DNA of 64,000 nt. Origin: Lewinellaceae bacterium. GTDB lineage: Bacteria; Bacteroidota; Bacteroidia; Chitinophagales; Saprospiraceae. Below are positions 53,701-60,959 of this stretch, piece by piece. How positions within the stretch are numbered: the stretch's first letter is position 1; every line of letters begins with the position of its first letter. The DNA lies in NCBI GenBank assembly GCA_016716135.1, contig JADJWX010000011.1, positions 186,001 through 250,000 of the forward strand, written 5' to 3'. Below the pieces are notes generated by a model, which had not been told where the DNA came from, made no database searches, and saw nothing but the letters and a program-made list of their open reading frames with translations. Made by a program: the position numbers and the translations under genes.

Positions 53701-56281
53701 GTGCGCCGGCGAAGCCACCGGCAGCATTGACCTCACAGCCGCTGGTGGCTCCGGCACCCTGCAATTTTCCTGGTCGAATAACGCCGTTTCGGAGGACCTC
53801 ACTGGCATTCCTGCCGGCGATTACACGCTCGTCGTCACCGATGCCAACGGCTGCTCCGCTACCGTTTCCGAAACCCTGACAGATCCGCCCGCCATTCAAC
53901 TTAGTTTGCAAAAAACAGACCCGATGTGCGCCGGCGAAACCACCGGCGCACTTGACCTGACGGCAACCGGCGGCACCGGAATTTTGCAATTTTCATGGTC
54001 GAACAATGCCGTTTCGGAAGACCTCACCGGCATCCCGGCCGGCAACTATACCCTCCAGATCACCGACGCCAACGGCTGCTCCGCTGCGATTTCCGAAACC
54101 CTGACCGATCCGCCCGCCATTCAACTTAGTTTAGAAAAAACAGACCCGATGTGCGCTGGAGAGGCTACCGGTGCTATTGATTTGACGGCCACCGGCGGCT
54201 CCGGCACTTTACAATTTTCCTGGTCGAACACCACCGTGGAGGACCTGACTGGCGTTCCTGCCGGCGATTACACGCTCGTTGTCACCGATGCCAACGGCTG
54301 CTCCGCTACCGTTTCTGAAACCCTGATCGATCCGCCCGCCATTCAACTTAGTTTAGAAAAAACAGACCCGATGTGCGCCGGCGAGGCCACCGGCAGCATT
54401 GACCTCACAGCCACTGGTGGCTCCGGCACACTGCAATTTTCCTGGTCGAATAACGCCGTTTCGGAGGATATCACCGGCATCCCGGCGGGCGATTACACGC
54501 TCGTCGTCACCGATGCCAACGGCTGCTCCGCTACCGTTTCCGAAACCCTGATTGATCCGCCCGCGATTCAACTTAGTTTAGAAAAAACAGACCCGATGTG
54601 CGCTGGCGAAACCACCGGCGCGTTGGACCTGACGGCAACCGGCGGCACCGGAATTTTGCAATTTTCATGGTCGAACAATGCCGTTTCGGAAGACCTCACC
54701 GGCATCCCGGCCGGCAACTATACCCTCCAGGTCACCGACGCCAACGGCTGCTCCGCTGCGATTTCCGAAACCCTGATCGATCCGCCCGCGATGGAGCTCA
54801 GCCTGGAAAAAATGGATTTGCCTTGTCCGGGCGATACCACTCTAATCGATTTAACTGCAAGCGGCGGTACGGGGCCACTCGTGTTTTCCTGGTCGACCGG
54901 CGCAGCAACGGCCGGTATTGCCGTGACAACGGCTGGCAACTACGGGGTCACGGCCACCGATGCCAATGGGTGTACAGTATCCGCCAGCACCGGTGTGGCT
55001 GTGCTTGGAAGCGCTCCCGTGTTGACCTTGACGACCGATACGCTGACCTGCCGGACCCCGCAAGTCCTGATTGCTGCCGCATCGGATATTCCGTTTGCCC
55101 AGTTTTCCTGGACGGGTCCGGACGGGATGGTTTTCGCCAACGCCACTCCGGCTGTTTCAGTCGGCGGCGTCTACTCGGTAACAGCGACCGTGCCATCGAG
55201 CAGCTGCACGGCGACGGGCTTCGTCGTGGTTGCGGTAGACTCCGTGGCGCCGGTGATCCAACTTCCGGCTGGTGCAGTTGAAATTCCCTGCGGGCAAAGC
55301 AGCGTTTCGATCGCTGCGGCGGGCTCATCGGGCGGAACCGGATATCTTGTGCAATGGACGGCCAGTGCAGGGGGCACGATTTTGAGCGGTGCACAATCGC
55401 TCCAAATTGAAGCAGGCAGCCCCGGTCAATATTATTTGGAGATTATGGATGAAGCGAACGGCTGCATCGCAGGGGCAGGTTTGCAGGTGACGGCGGCGGA
55501 ATCAATCACTGCGGAAGTCGTAACAGACTCGGTCCGTTGTTTTGGGGAAGAAAACGGCGCTATTCGGGTAATCGGGGTCATTGGCGGCAAACCGCCGTTT
55601 GTTTATTCGCTGGACAATCAAAATTTCCAGGCAAACGCTGTTTTTCCCGGGTTGGCCGCAGGCCCGTATTCTGTATTTGTTCGGGATGCCAACGACTGTG
55701 TTTTTTCCACCGAAATTGAGGTATTTCAACCTGCCGACTTCAGCGTCGCGCTGAGCGGCGACACGCTGGTGTTGCGCGGCATGAATGCCCAGGTAATTGC
55801 CCTGGTGCAGCCGGCAGGATTTACCCCGACACAAATTAACTGGATGGCAGGCGGCACTCCCCTACCCCTAAATCAATTTGCACAATCGGTTTCGTTGCTT
55901 CAAAGTACCCTTTTCGAGGTTTCCGTTTCCAATGAAACCGGCTGCACGGTGTCCGACAACTGGCTGGTGCAGGTAGGCACCGAAGTACCGGTATACGCGC
56001 CGAATGCAATTTATCCGGCTGACCCGGATGGGCAGAACCATGTTTTTCTGCTGTTCGCCGGAACCGGTGTGCGTGAAATCGAGTCCCTTCAAATTTTCGA
56101 TCGCTGGGGAAATGCCGTTTTTGAGAACCGGCATTTTCAACCTAACGATCCCGCTGTGGGCTGGGACGGCACGTTTCGCGGGCAACTGGTGGAACCCGGC
56201 GTGTATGTTTGGGCGGCAAAAGTTGTTTGGGAGAACGGCGCAGCGGAAATATTGAAGGGCGATTTGACGGTGTTGCGCTGA
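47765..56281 (+). CDS. Giant M43 metallopeptidase / SprB-repeat surface protein with T9SS type B sorting domain
   Basis: The 2838-residue protein starts with a signal peptide (MFLRNLTLLLLFLFYTSTFC). Residues ~60-325 form an M43 (cytophagalysin/PAPP-A-like) metallopeptidase with the complete zinc motif HEMGHYFGLYH at 223-233 and the downstream DFMDYSP Met-turn-like segment. Next come two PKD domains (~335-495), a region of strand repeats like a beta-propeller (~500-900), an Asp-rich segment ICDNELDDDGDGYVDCFDTD (~918), FG-GAP-like repeats (~940-1430), Ig/CARDB-like domains, and eight SprB repeats (~1817-2408). It ends with a gliding-motility-type C-terminal domain (VYAPNAIYPADPDGQ ... GWDGTFRGQLVEPGVYVW). 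Likely secreted by T9SS and displayed as an adhesin with protease activity. It is a stand-alone gene. Confidence 0.95.
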   Translation: MFLRNLTLLLLFLFYTSTFCLAQGAPGFSCGFDPALSRQQSGIEQYEQRLRQFFLQKKADGEQPEGLSALLYTVPVVVHIIHNGGAENISDAQVQAAIDHLNAGFAAAGYFAQQGATVNTQIQFCLAKRDPDGKPTTGITRTQSPLTIMTMETDDIATKDLSRWDPTAYVNIWVVREILSTSAGPGVAGYAFFPTAHGQPQDGMICEAGFFGKSPKEDAVLIHEMGHYFGLYHTFQGGCKNDDCTVDGDRVCDTPPDQATHTTCVFNSCSTDVAAGSPFLTDVDDFTGDFMDYSPFDCYHFFTAGQALRMQGALETVRTSLLHSAGCLDPCSQALTASFSAAPNPVQAGEPVVFTNTSTGATLFSWSENGLVFSQNQDASTIFTALGQHTIFLTTGNSDPNCSATAQVSIEVTCPVTAGFTASATEAVVGSTLVFTNISTGNTPLDFEWQINGQSVSTTTDLNFTFVNGGYYTVMLKAIGAYCSTEFSALIKITTACGQVPEPAQVEYSAQKKLFNPRDVLALPGGYLLQCGGHNSRPMVSKWDESGNLLWHKVTTDNGAFRQIQQLPDGNFLLVGQSSGKMLLAKMTPDGDFYWSKTLENTGGDYWNPYEPGATAINPDGSFGLLFNDPYGQKRYLAKISAGGDILWTKNLFQVATAGALRRATDGSGDFLFMAWGNFHTVFFSVSVLRFNQAGQLLKINTYWLDTENLTGFPNFDLNVHADGGYSIFFTDDDFLGSTNVQKYLLRCTATGAVKWAKRYDLTGGNQRSAAYIRAVPDDKGWLMVDSRTDAAGQPLGDFLIRLDADGNIVRTRRLGNTAVNYDWTPAPVFQSGRIRAVRSSDFNSTLELLTLHDSDLPQTCAPLTPNAETGKPLFPIVLETMVFPNSRTLALADAPLVLAGDMLVRTELCAAILPCPEICDNELDDDGDGYVDCFDTDCPCFDPDLACSITPPVQPFSAKIAWESGVDVIDPEAPLFVGNLNPQVDSIPEIILQGRTTGELYIFKGDGSNKANPVSFNPALIDNFTVAPPLLADINADGIPELVLAAATGNIRVYTNYQENQTPPFTLWLESQPAVPGFLSMLGTADFDQDGVPEIFAGNQIFAFDFSNPAAPTLTPRLKGAGNAGAMPPLATGFRDVSAAADLLSRADCNGDPDCDGLELAAGAHIYSIDLDPNDGDGYQIKIKRNLNALAPGYNFSDGFTQIADINLDGQPDIVVNGAGSDPGTNTDGFYVWDKNGLVAFFQVSPALAFPQGKLTIANVFDDRTAGFAQDFPEIIGKRLNPSRLIAYNLNARSLDATQPFWWSVPSDDVSNICSVSAFDFDYDGLDELVSKGDTFLRVIYGGPAPFPPGVDPDTRVWFELAGRAGTSFEGAVVADVDADQSAEIVYAFNPNNVSQNNGRLRVLESADLPWPPARSVWNQFSYFGVNINDDLTVPQIQQPHWLEMGGIGSGKRPFNKHLAQLGALNPAATNKLKVPDMTLTLDSTRCRMDSFDLFLNICNAGSALLPGGTPIAFYLGNPTTIAAPLLFLPVVLAEKLEPGACISLKKTIPATYNETIFAVANDNGTLPTPFDLTADFPATNQPECYYENNLASFFIGHQPLALDLGPDISLCKNSVVALSASPGFQRYRWQDGSTEPDFTAFGPGKYWVDAYDACGFLQTDTVQITLNTLDTLDLPDAVAICDGETIQLAVDGFSKYIWSPADSVSCADCPVVDILAKNSITLLLSAASGDCIVSDSIRITIGQKPTLDLQVQTNVCDSMASLAASATGNGPFQFHWSDFNTDSVRTVTQAGVYTVEVTDKNGCQATDTASIDLLPPLKIGLNSTMPDCASAATGAIDVSVSGGLPPFEFIWSNNAVSEDLTGIPAGNYTLQVTDANGCSAAISETLTDPPAIQLSLQKTDPNCAGEATGAIDLTASGGNGILQFSWSNNTTVEDLSAVPAGDYTLVVTDANGCSATVSETLIDPPAIQLSLEKTDPMCAGEATGSIDLTAAGGSGTLQFSWSNNAVSEDLTGIPAGDYTLVVTDANGCSATVSETLTDPPAIQLSLQKTDPMCAGETTGALDLTATGGTGILQFSWSNNAVSEDLTGIPAGNYTLQITDANGCSAAISETLTDPPAIQLSLEKTDPMCAGEATGAIDLTATGGSGTLQFSWSNTTVEDLTGVPAGDYTLVVTDANGCSATVSETLIDPPAIQLSLEKTDPMCAGEATGSIDLTATGGSGTLQFSWSNNAVSEDITGIPAGDYTLVVTDANGCSATVSETLIDPPAIQLSLEKTDPMCAGETTGALDLTATGGTGILQFSWSNNAVSEDLTGIPAGNYTLQVTDANGCSAAISETLIDPPAMELSLEKMDLPCPGDTTLIDLTASGGTGPLVFSWSTGAATAGIAVTTAGNYGVTATDANGCTVSASTGVAVLGSAPVLTLTTDTLTCRTPQVLIAAASDIPFAQFSWTGPDGMVFANATPAVSVGGVYSVTATVPSSSCTATGFVVVAVDSVAPVIQLPAGAVEIPCGQSSVSIAAAGSSGGTGYLVQWTASAGGTILSGAQSLQIEAGSPGQYYLEIMDEANGCIAGAGLQVTAAESITAEVVTDSVRCFGEENGAIRVIGVIGGKPPFVYSLDNQNFQANAVFPGLAAGPYSVFVRDANDCVFSTEIEVFQPADFSVALSGDTLVLRGMNAQVIALVQPAGFTPTQINWMAGGTPLPLNQFAQSVSLLQSTLFEVSVSNETGCTVSDNWLVQVGTEVPVYAPNAIYPADPDGQNHVFLLFAGTGVREIESLQIFDRWGNAVFENRHFQPNDPAVGWDGTFRGQLVEPGVYVWAAKVVWENGAAEILKGDLTVLR
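53216..54990 (+). repeat. Eight SprB repeats; units 2-4 duplicated as units 5-7
   Basis: Each unit is about 222-225 bases (74-75 residues), beginning near KTDPxCAGE and ending DPPAIQLSL. Units 2-7 are nearly identical; units 1 and 8 diverge. Signature differences show a higher-order pattern: units 2 and 5 share TTVEDL, units 3 and 6 share AVSED-xTGIPAGDYTLVV, and units 4 and 7 share ETTGALDLTATGGTGIL. So 53459-54133 (675 bases) and 54134-54805 (672 bases) are paralogous triples. Confidence 0.9.
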
Positions 56282-56337
56282 AGTCTGTGGCTGAAAGGCT
56301 GTCTACTAAGTATTCGCCCGCCGTAGAAGTATTGCTT

Positions 56338-56477
56338 AACTCAAGTTGTGACCAACAAAAAGTAGACAGGATTTTATTATGCCGGCTGCGCTGTCATCCG
56401 GTTTGTAAAAGTCGGCGTGGCCGACGCTGATCATGTAAATCCTGTACATTTTTTCTTAGTAGGTCACAACTTGAGTT
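56338..56477. repeat. Inverted repeat with perfect 16-bp arms between convergent genes
   Basis: AACTCAAGTTGTGACC at 56338-56353 and its exact complement at 56462-56477 enclose 108 bases that contain further stems (AGTAGACAGGATTTTATT against AAATCCTGTAC). It lies in the 277-base gap between the convergent surface-protein and parB genes. Confidence 0.75.
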
Positions 56478-56558
56478 ATTTAAACACCAGGAAAGCTATC
56501 TTTTGTACACTAACTTATAAGACGGCCTCCCCGTGGTAATAATTTGGGCGCCCCCCGG

Positions 56559-57470
56559 CTATTTGCTCTCAATCAAATCGATCAGCCGGTTCAGCTCGCC
56601 GTCGTTCTCAAATTTGATGGTGATACTGCCTTTTCCTTTTTCATTGCGTTTCAGATCGACCTTGGCGCCGAAATAAGCGCGGAACTGATCCTGGATATTC
56701 CGCAAGTGATCGGGCAGACGCTTATCCGCCTTGGCTTTTTTACCGGCGCGTTCTTCCTGGTGCCGTGCAATGAGATTTTCAACGGCGCGTACGGAAAGCC
56801 CTTCCTGAATGATTTGGCGCAGTAAGGAGAGTTGGAAAGCAATGTCGTTTAAACCGGCAAGGGCGCGCGCATGCCCCATGCTGAGTTGCCCGTCTTTGAT
56901 GGCTTGTTGGATGTCGACGGGGAGTTTGAGCAGGCGGAGGTAGTTGGTGATCGTACTGCGCTGTTTGCCGACGCGTTCGGAGAGCGTTTCGTCGGTGAGG
57001 TTGCACTCTTCTTTGAGACGCTGGTACGAAATGGCAACTTCAATAGCATTAAGGTCTTGCCGCTGGATATTTTCGATCAGGGCCATTTCCAGCATTTGCT
57101 GGTCGTCGGCCAGCCGGACATAGGCCGGGATTTCGGTCAGGTTGGCCATTTGGCTGGCCCGAAAGCGCCGTTCACCGGAGATCAGCTGGTAGGCTTTATC
57201 GTGCAACCGGCGTACGGTAACGGGTTGGATCAAGCCGTGGACCCGGATGCTGTCGGTCAGCTCATCCAGTGCGGTTTGGTCAAATTCGGTACGCGGCTGA
57301 AACGGGTTGGCTTCGATCTGATTGATGGGCAGCATGGCTACCGTGTGTGTCAGCTCCCGGACCACACTTTGCGGGTTTTCCTGAACGGCTTGTTCCCACT
57401 CCTGCGGGTTTGCGAGCAGGGCGCGGATACCTTTGCCAAAGTCGGCTTTATTCAATGTTTTTTTTGCCAT
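56559..57470 (-). CDS. parB: ParB chromosome-partition protein
   Basis: The 303-residue protein has the ParB N-terminal CTPase domain (INQIEANPFQPRTEFDQTAL, YQLISGERRFRASQM with the GERRFRA CTP-binding motif, MALIENIQRQDLNAIEVA) and the helix-turn-helix DNA-binding region (LTDETLSERVGKQRSTITNYLRLLKL). ParB clamps load at parS sites and spread to organise the origin region. The C-terminal dimerisation end is present. It is 13 bases downstream of parA on the same strand. I could not find a parS palindrome in this window. Confidence 0.97.
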   Translation of the reverse strand: MAKKTLNKADFGKGIRALLANPQEWEQAVQENPQSVVRELTHTVAMLPINQIEANPFQPRTEFDQTALDELTDSIRVHGLIQPVTVRRLHDKAYQLISGERRFRASQMANLTEIPAYVRLADDQQMLEMALIENIQRQDLNAIEVAISYQRLKEECNLTDETLSERVGKQRSTITNYLRLLKLPVDIQQAIKDGQLSMGHARALAGLNDIAFQLSLLRQIIQEGLSVRAVENLIARHQEERAGKKAKADKRLPDHLRNIQDQFRAYFGAKVDLKRNEKGKGSITIKFENDGELNRLIDLIESK

Positions 57471-57483
57471 TTTATCTGGTTGG

Positions 57484-58251
57484 TCAATTCGGATTGCGCT
57501 TTAAAAATTCCTCGGCAAGGTTGAAAAAGTTTACGGCGCCGCGGCTGCTTACGTCGTACATCGCAACAGGAACGTGTTGCATGGGCGCTTCAGCCACGCG
57601 GGAATTCCGGTGGATGATGGTTTCGAACACATAGTCATTACTGCTGTTGCGCACTTCTTCGACGATGGCGTTGGCGAGGCGCAGACGGCTGTCGTACATG
57701 GAGATCAGCAGGCCTTCGACCTGAAGTTCCGGATTGTAGCCCTGTTTCACCAATGCAATGGTGTTTTTCAGTTTTGCTAAGCCTTCGAATGAAAACATTT
57801 CACACTGTACGGGGATCAGCACCGTATCTGCTGCAACCAGGGCATTTACCGTTATCAGACCCAGCGACGGGAGACAGTCGATAAAAATGAAATCGTAGTC
57901 CTGATTAACCTGTTGAACAATATTGCGCAGCAAAAATTCCCGCTTGGGCTTGTTCACCAGCTCGAGCTCGGCGCCAACCAGGTTGATGCTGGCCGGCAGC
58001 AAGTACAAATTCGGTGTTTCCGTTTTCAGGATTGCTTCGCGTGGGTCAATATCATTGACCAGGCAATCGTACAGGCTAAGGGTTTCTTCTGTTGTTGTGA
58101 TGCCAACGCCAGAAGAGGCATTTGACTGCGGGTCGGCATCAATCAGCAGGACTTTTTTTTCCAGAATGGCCAGCGAAGCAGCCAGATTGATCGCGGTAGT
58201 GGTTTTGCCAACACCGCCTTTTTGATTGGCGATCGTAATTATTTTATGCAT
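57484..58251 (-). CDS. parA: ParA chromosome-partition ATPase
   Basis: The 255-residue ParA/Soj ATPase has the deviant Walker A KGGVGKTT (residues 11-18), Walker B-like DFIFIDCLPSLG, and the switch LLIDADPQSNASSGVG. It forms DNA-bound dimers that drive ParB-parS segregation. The short N-terminus (no helix-turn-helix before Walker A) is the chromosomal Soj type. It is followed by parB. Confidence 0.97.
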   Translation of the reverse strand: MHKIITIANQKGGVGKTTTAINLAASLAILEKKVLLIDADPQSNASSGVGITTTEETLSLYDCLVNDIDPREAILKTETPNLYLLPASINLVGAELELVNKPKREFLLRNIVQQVNQDYDFIFIDCLPSLGLITVNALVAADTVLIPVQCEMFSFEGLAKLKNTIALVKQGYNPELQVEGLLISMYDSRLRLANAIVEEVRNSSNDYVFETIIHRNSRVAEAPMQHVPVAMYDVSSRGAVNFFNLAEEFLKRNPN

Positions 58252-58297
58252 GACAACAGGATGAAAGTGGCTGGTAAAAGTATTGATTTGGCCGGGG

Positions 58298-58981
58298 TTA
58301 AAGGTTTTTTTGCGTGCCGATCGGCATCAGGATCAGTTCTTTTCCTTTGGCGGAAAATGCCGCTATGGCGTCTTCATGTTCAATTTTTATAAAACCAAAC
58401 GTATCGTAATGGCATCCGATTATCCGGTTGCACTCGATAAATTGGCTGGCCATTACGGCGTCTTTGTAATTCATGGTAAAATTGGAACCGATGGGAAGGA
58501 TGGCCAGGTCGAGCGGGGCGCAAGTCATCGGAATAAGTTTCATATCGAGCGTCAGTGCAGTGTCTCCGGCAATGTAAATGTTGCCGTCGGGTGTTTCCAA
58601 AACAAAACCTGCAGGTTCGCCGGCATAGGCGCCGTCGGGAAAACTGCTGCTGTGCACAGCGTTGACCATTTTGACCCGGCCAAAGGAAAAAGTCCACCAG
58701 CCGCCTTTATTAATCGGGTGGGTTTTATAGCCTTTTTCAGCGTACCGCGCATGAATTTCCCAAATCCCGACAATCAGCGCCTCCGGGTTGTTTTCCATCA
58801 CCCGTTCCAGGTCTCCGATATGGTCCGAATGCGCATGGGTCAGCAGTACAAAATCGCAGCGAATACCATCCACATCTATTTCTGCCGCCAGCGGATTTTC
58901 TGAAATAAACGGATCTACCAGCAGGCGTTTGCCGCCGGCCTCAATGCCGAAGCAGGAATGGCCGTAATAGGTGATTTTCAT
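58298..58981 (-). CDS. UPF0173-type metal-dependent hydrolase (metallo-beta-lactamase fold)
   Basis: The 227-residue protein has the metal-binding HAHSDHIGD motif, the N-terminal MKITYYGHSCFGIE typical of the UPF0173 group, and later metal ligands in MVNAVHSSSF, IYIAGDTAL and RIIGCHYDTF. It is a likely cytoplasmic hydrolase; the substrate is not known. It lies 46 bases upstream of parA, same strand, and may be its co-transcribed neighbour. Confidence 0.93.
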   Translation of the reverse strand: MKITYYGHSCFGIEAGGKRLLVDPFISENPLAAEIDVDGIRCDFVLLTHAHSDHIGDLERVMENNPEALIVGIWEIHARYAEKGYKTHPINKGGWWTFSFGRVKMVNAVHSSSFPDGAYAGEPAGFVLETPDGNIYIAGDTALTLDMKLIPMTCAPLDLAILPIGSNFTMNYKDAVMASQFIECNRIIGCHYDTFGFIKIEHEDAIAAFSAKGKELILMPIGTQKNL

Positions 58982-59085
58982 GCGCTGGTATGTTTTGACA
59001 GGCTGATCCGTCGCCTGCAGCCTAGCTGAAAAGGCCTGTGATTCCGGGCAAAGATAACCGCAGCGGGGAGAAAACGGCGGGCAAG

Positions 59086-59120
59086 TTATCCACCCCGATC
59101 TGGGGATAATTTGTGGAAAA
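59086..59120. promoter_or_regulatory. Cluster of three DnaA-box-like 9-mers
   Basis: TTATCCACC (59086-59094), TGGGGATAA (59101-59109, reverse of TTATCCCCA) and TGTGGAAAA (59112-59120, reverse of TTTTCCACA) lie within 35 bases, each one or two mismatches from TTATCCACA. The site is upstream of the leftward hydrolase-parA-parB genes. It may be a DnaA-regulated promoter or part of an origin; a conventional AT-rich unwinding element is not obvious next to it. Confidence 0.45.
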
Positions 59121-59155
59121 GTGTTGGTATGCTTCAGCGGTCGGGACGATTGCGC

Positions 59156-60946
59156 CTACCGCAGCAAGGTCACATCGCCTTTTTTACGGATGGTGCCTTC
59201 CACAGATTGTGTTTCAAGTACCCAAACGTACACATCCGACGGCGCTTCCCGGCCGTCAACCGTCCCGTCCCAACCCGCATTGGGCTCTGCGCTTTCAAAA
59301 ACCAGCATACCCCAGCGGTTAAAAATTGCCAGGTGATAAACGGGCGCCGGGCAAAACAGTTCCGGAAAAAACAGGTCGTTAATGCCATCGCCGTTTGGCG
59401 TGAAAGCGGTGGGAATTTTGTCTTTGGACGATTCCGCGCGCACCGTTTGCTGATGTTGGGTGTAGGCGCAGGCATTCGCGGTAAGCGTTATTTTAAGGCT
59501 GTCGGTCAAATTGGGAAAACAAACGCGGCCAGGTACTCCCGGGGCAATTACGCCTCCCGGAAATGTCCAACTATAGTTGGTTCCGGATGTCGGATCGGTA
59601 ATTTCAAAATCAATGCACTCTCCGGGACAAAGGGTGGAATCGGATATCGTAAAATCGAGATTGGGCGCGCTGCACAAAACAGCCGTTTGTAGAGCCATGC
59701 CGGCTGATGCCCAGGCAGAAACGCTCATGGCAACGCCGGGGCCGGCTGTCGGTACGAATACCGATGCCGGGGTGGGCATATCGGCCACCTGCAGGTTGAA
59801 GGAGCCTAAACAACAGGGCGGCGTATCGCCTTTGTCATTGGCGCGCAATAACAGGCAGCCCTTGCCGCTGCCGGTTTGCAGGGTAGCTGCCAGCAGCAAG
59901 TCGTTGTTTTTGAGCAGGGTGAGTTGGGGGTTCAGCCCGATGGCGCCGGGCTGGCTGTGGTTTTTTATCCAAAGCAAATCGCCTTCGGTGTTCACGCGGG
60001 CAAGTCCGGCGCCAAGCGTGGGCACATTGCCGTCTTCCGAAATACTGAATACGGCGCCCCCGGGATATGCCTGCAGGCTCCGGATGCCGCTATTCATACC
60101 CGGTTCGCCGTAGGTGCGCGACCATAAAATTGTTCCCTGCCCGTCAATTTTCAACAGCCAGCCTTTGTTGTAATTGTCCACACCGTAACTATGTCCTCCC
60201 GCAAGTAAATTTTGATCGCTTGACAGCGTCAGGAAAAACAACGCATCATCATCGTTGGTGCCAAAACGGCGGCTCCAATCGACGCCTCCGGAAGCAGATA
60301 ATTTGAGCACAATGCCATCCGAATAGCCATTTTGAACCAGTTGACCAACCCCGTAAATATTTCCCTGGAGGTCTTCCCAGGTCTGATGCAACCGGATTGA
60401 AGTGGCCGGGGCGGTGATTTGTGTCGACCAGATTGCCAGGCCGTCGCTGTCCGTTTTTATGACCAAACCGGCTGCATTGTTGTTTCCGGAAAGAATGTAA
60501 CCGCCGGCAGTACGGTGTACACTCCGAATGGCTGGGCTGCTGTTGGTGAAAAAACGGCTCCACAGCGGGATGCCGTTCAGGTCAATTTTTGAAATGCCGG
60601 ATTTCCCTGCTACAGATTCAGCCTGCACAACGGCCAGAATTTGCCCATCAGGTGCTGCATCGAGTGCTGTGATCGACGTAGAGTCGGTAGCTGTGCCAAA
60701 CCGGCGGCCCCAGATCAGCGTGCCATTTTCCGAAAGTAACAGCAATGCCGCTTGCTTTTGACCTGTGGCGGCAGAAATCACCTGTCCGCCAACGGCCAAT
60801 TGGCCGCCCTGGAGTTGTTTTACGGCGTTCACCAGGAAGGCCTCCCCGGGAAGGCTGAAGCGGTGTTGAAAATACTGTTGACTTCTTGCGTCGGGCAGCA
60901 AGAGGAGCAAATGAATAAAAATCAGGCTACAAGTTAGTTGGGTCAT
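59156..60946 (-). CDS. Secreted protein with T9SS type B sorting domain
   Basis: Start ATG 60946 gives a signal peptide (MTQLTCSLIFIHLLLLLPDA) and 596 residues; an upstream TTG-started frame overlaps the neighbouring gene and lacks a signal. The body has repeated strand motifs of the kind 'GNLLWSRRFGT' (ILWSRTYGEPG, VDWSRRFGTNDDDALFF) that suggest a beta-propeller-like fold, the same style as part of the giant protein. A PKD-like domain (DFTISDSTLCPGECIDFEI) and a gliding-motility C-terminal domain (TPNGDGINDLFFPEL ... GWDGTVDGREAPSDVYVWVLE) follow. Likely surface-displayed or released. It begins 14 bases after the glycosyltransferase stop. Confidence 0.93.
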   Translation of the reverse strand: MTQLTCSLIFIHLLLLLPDARSQQYFQHRFSLPGEAFLVNAVKQLQGGQLAVGGQVISAATGQKQAALLLLSENGTLIWGRRFGTATDSTSITALDAAPDGQILAVVQAESVAGKSGISKIDLNGIPLWSRFFTNSSPAIRSVHRTAGGYILSGNNNAAGLVIKTDSDGLAIWSTQITAPATSIRLHQTWEDLQGNIYGVGQLVQNGYSDGIVLKLSASGGVDWSRRFGTNDDDALFFLTLSSDQNLLAGGHSYGVDNYNKGWLLKIDGQGTILWSRTYGEPGMNSGIRSLQAYPGGAVFSISEDGNVPTLGAGLARVNTEGDLLWIKNHSQPGAIGLNPQLTLLKNNDLLLAATLQTGSGKGCLLLRANDKGDTPPCCLGSFNLQVADMPTPASVFVPTAGPGVAMSVSAWASAGMALQTAVLCSAPNLDFTISDSTLCPGECIDFEITDPTSGTNYSWTFPGGVIAPGVPGRVCFPNLTDSLKITLTANACAYTQHQQTVRAESSKDKIPTAFTPNGDGINDLFFPELFCPAPVYHLAIFNRWGMLVFESAEPNAGWDGTVDGREAPSDVYVWVLETQSVEGTIRKKGDVTLLR

Positions 60947-60959
60947 GGGTGGGGATGGG

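Noticed and set aside
53216..54990. Regular ~224-base repeats resembling a CRISPR or satellite array
   Set aside because: The repeats are coding, in frame, and match SprB units; unit length and lack of short repeat-spacer structure exclude CRISPR.
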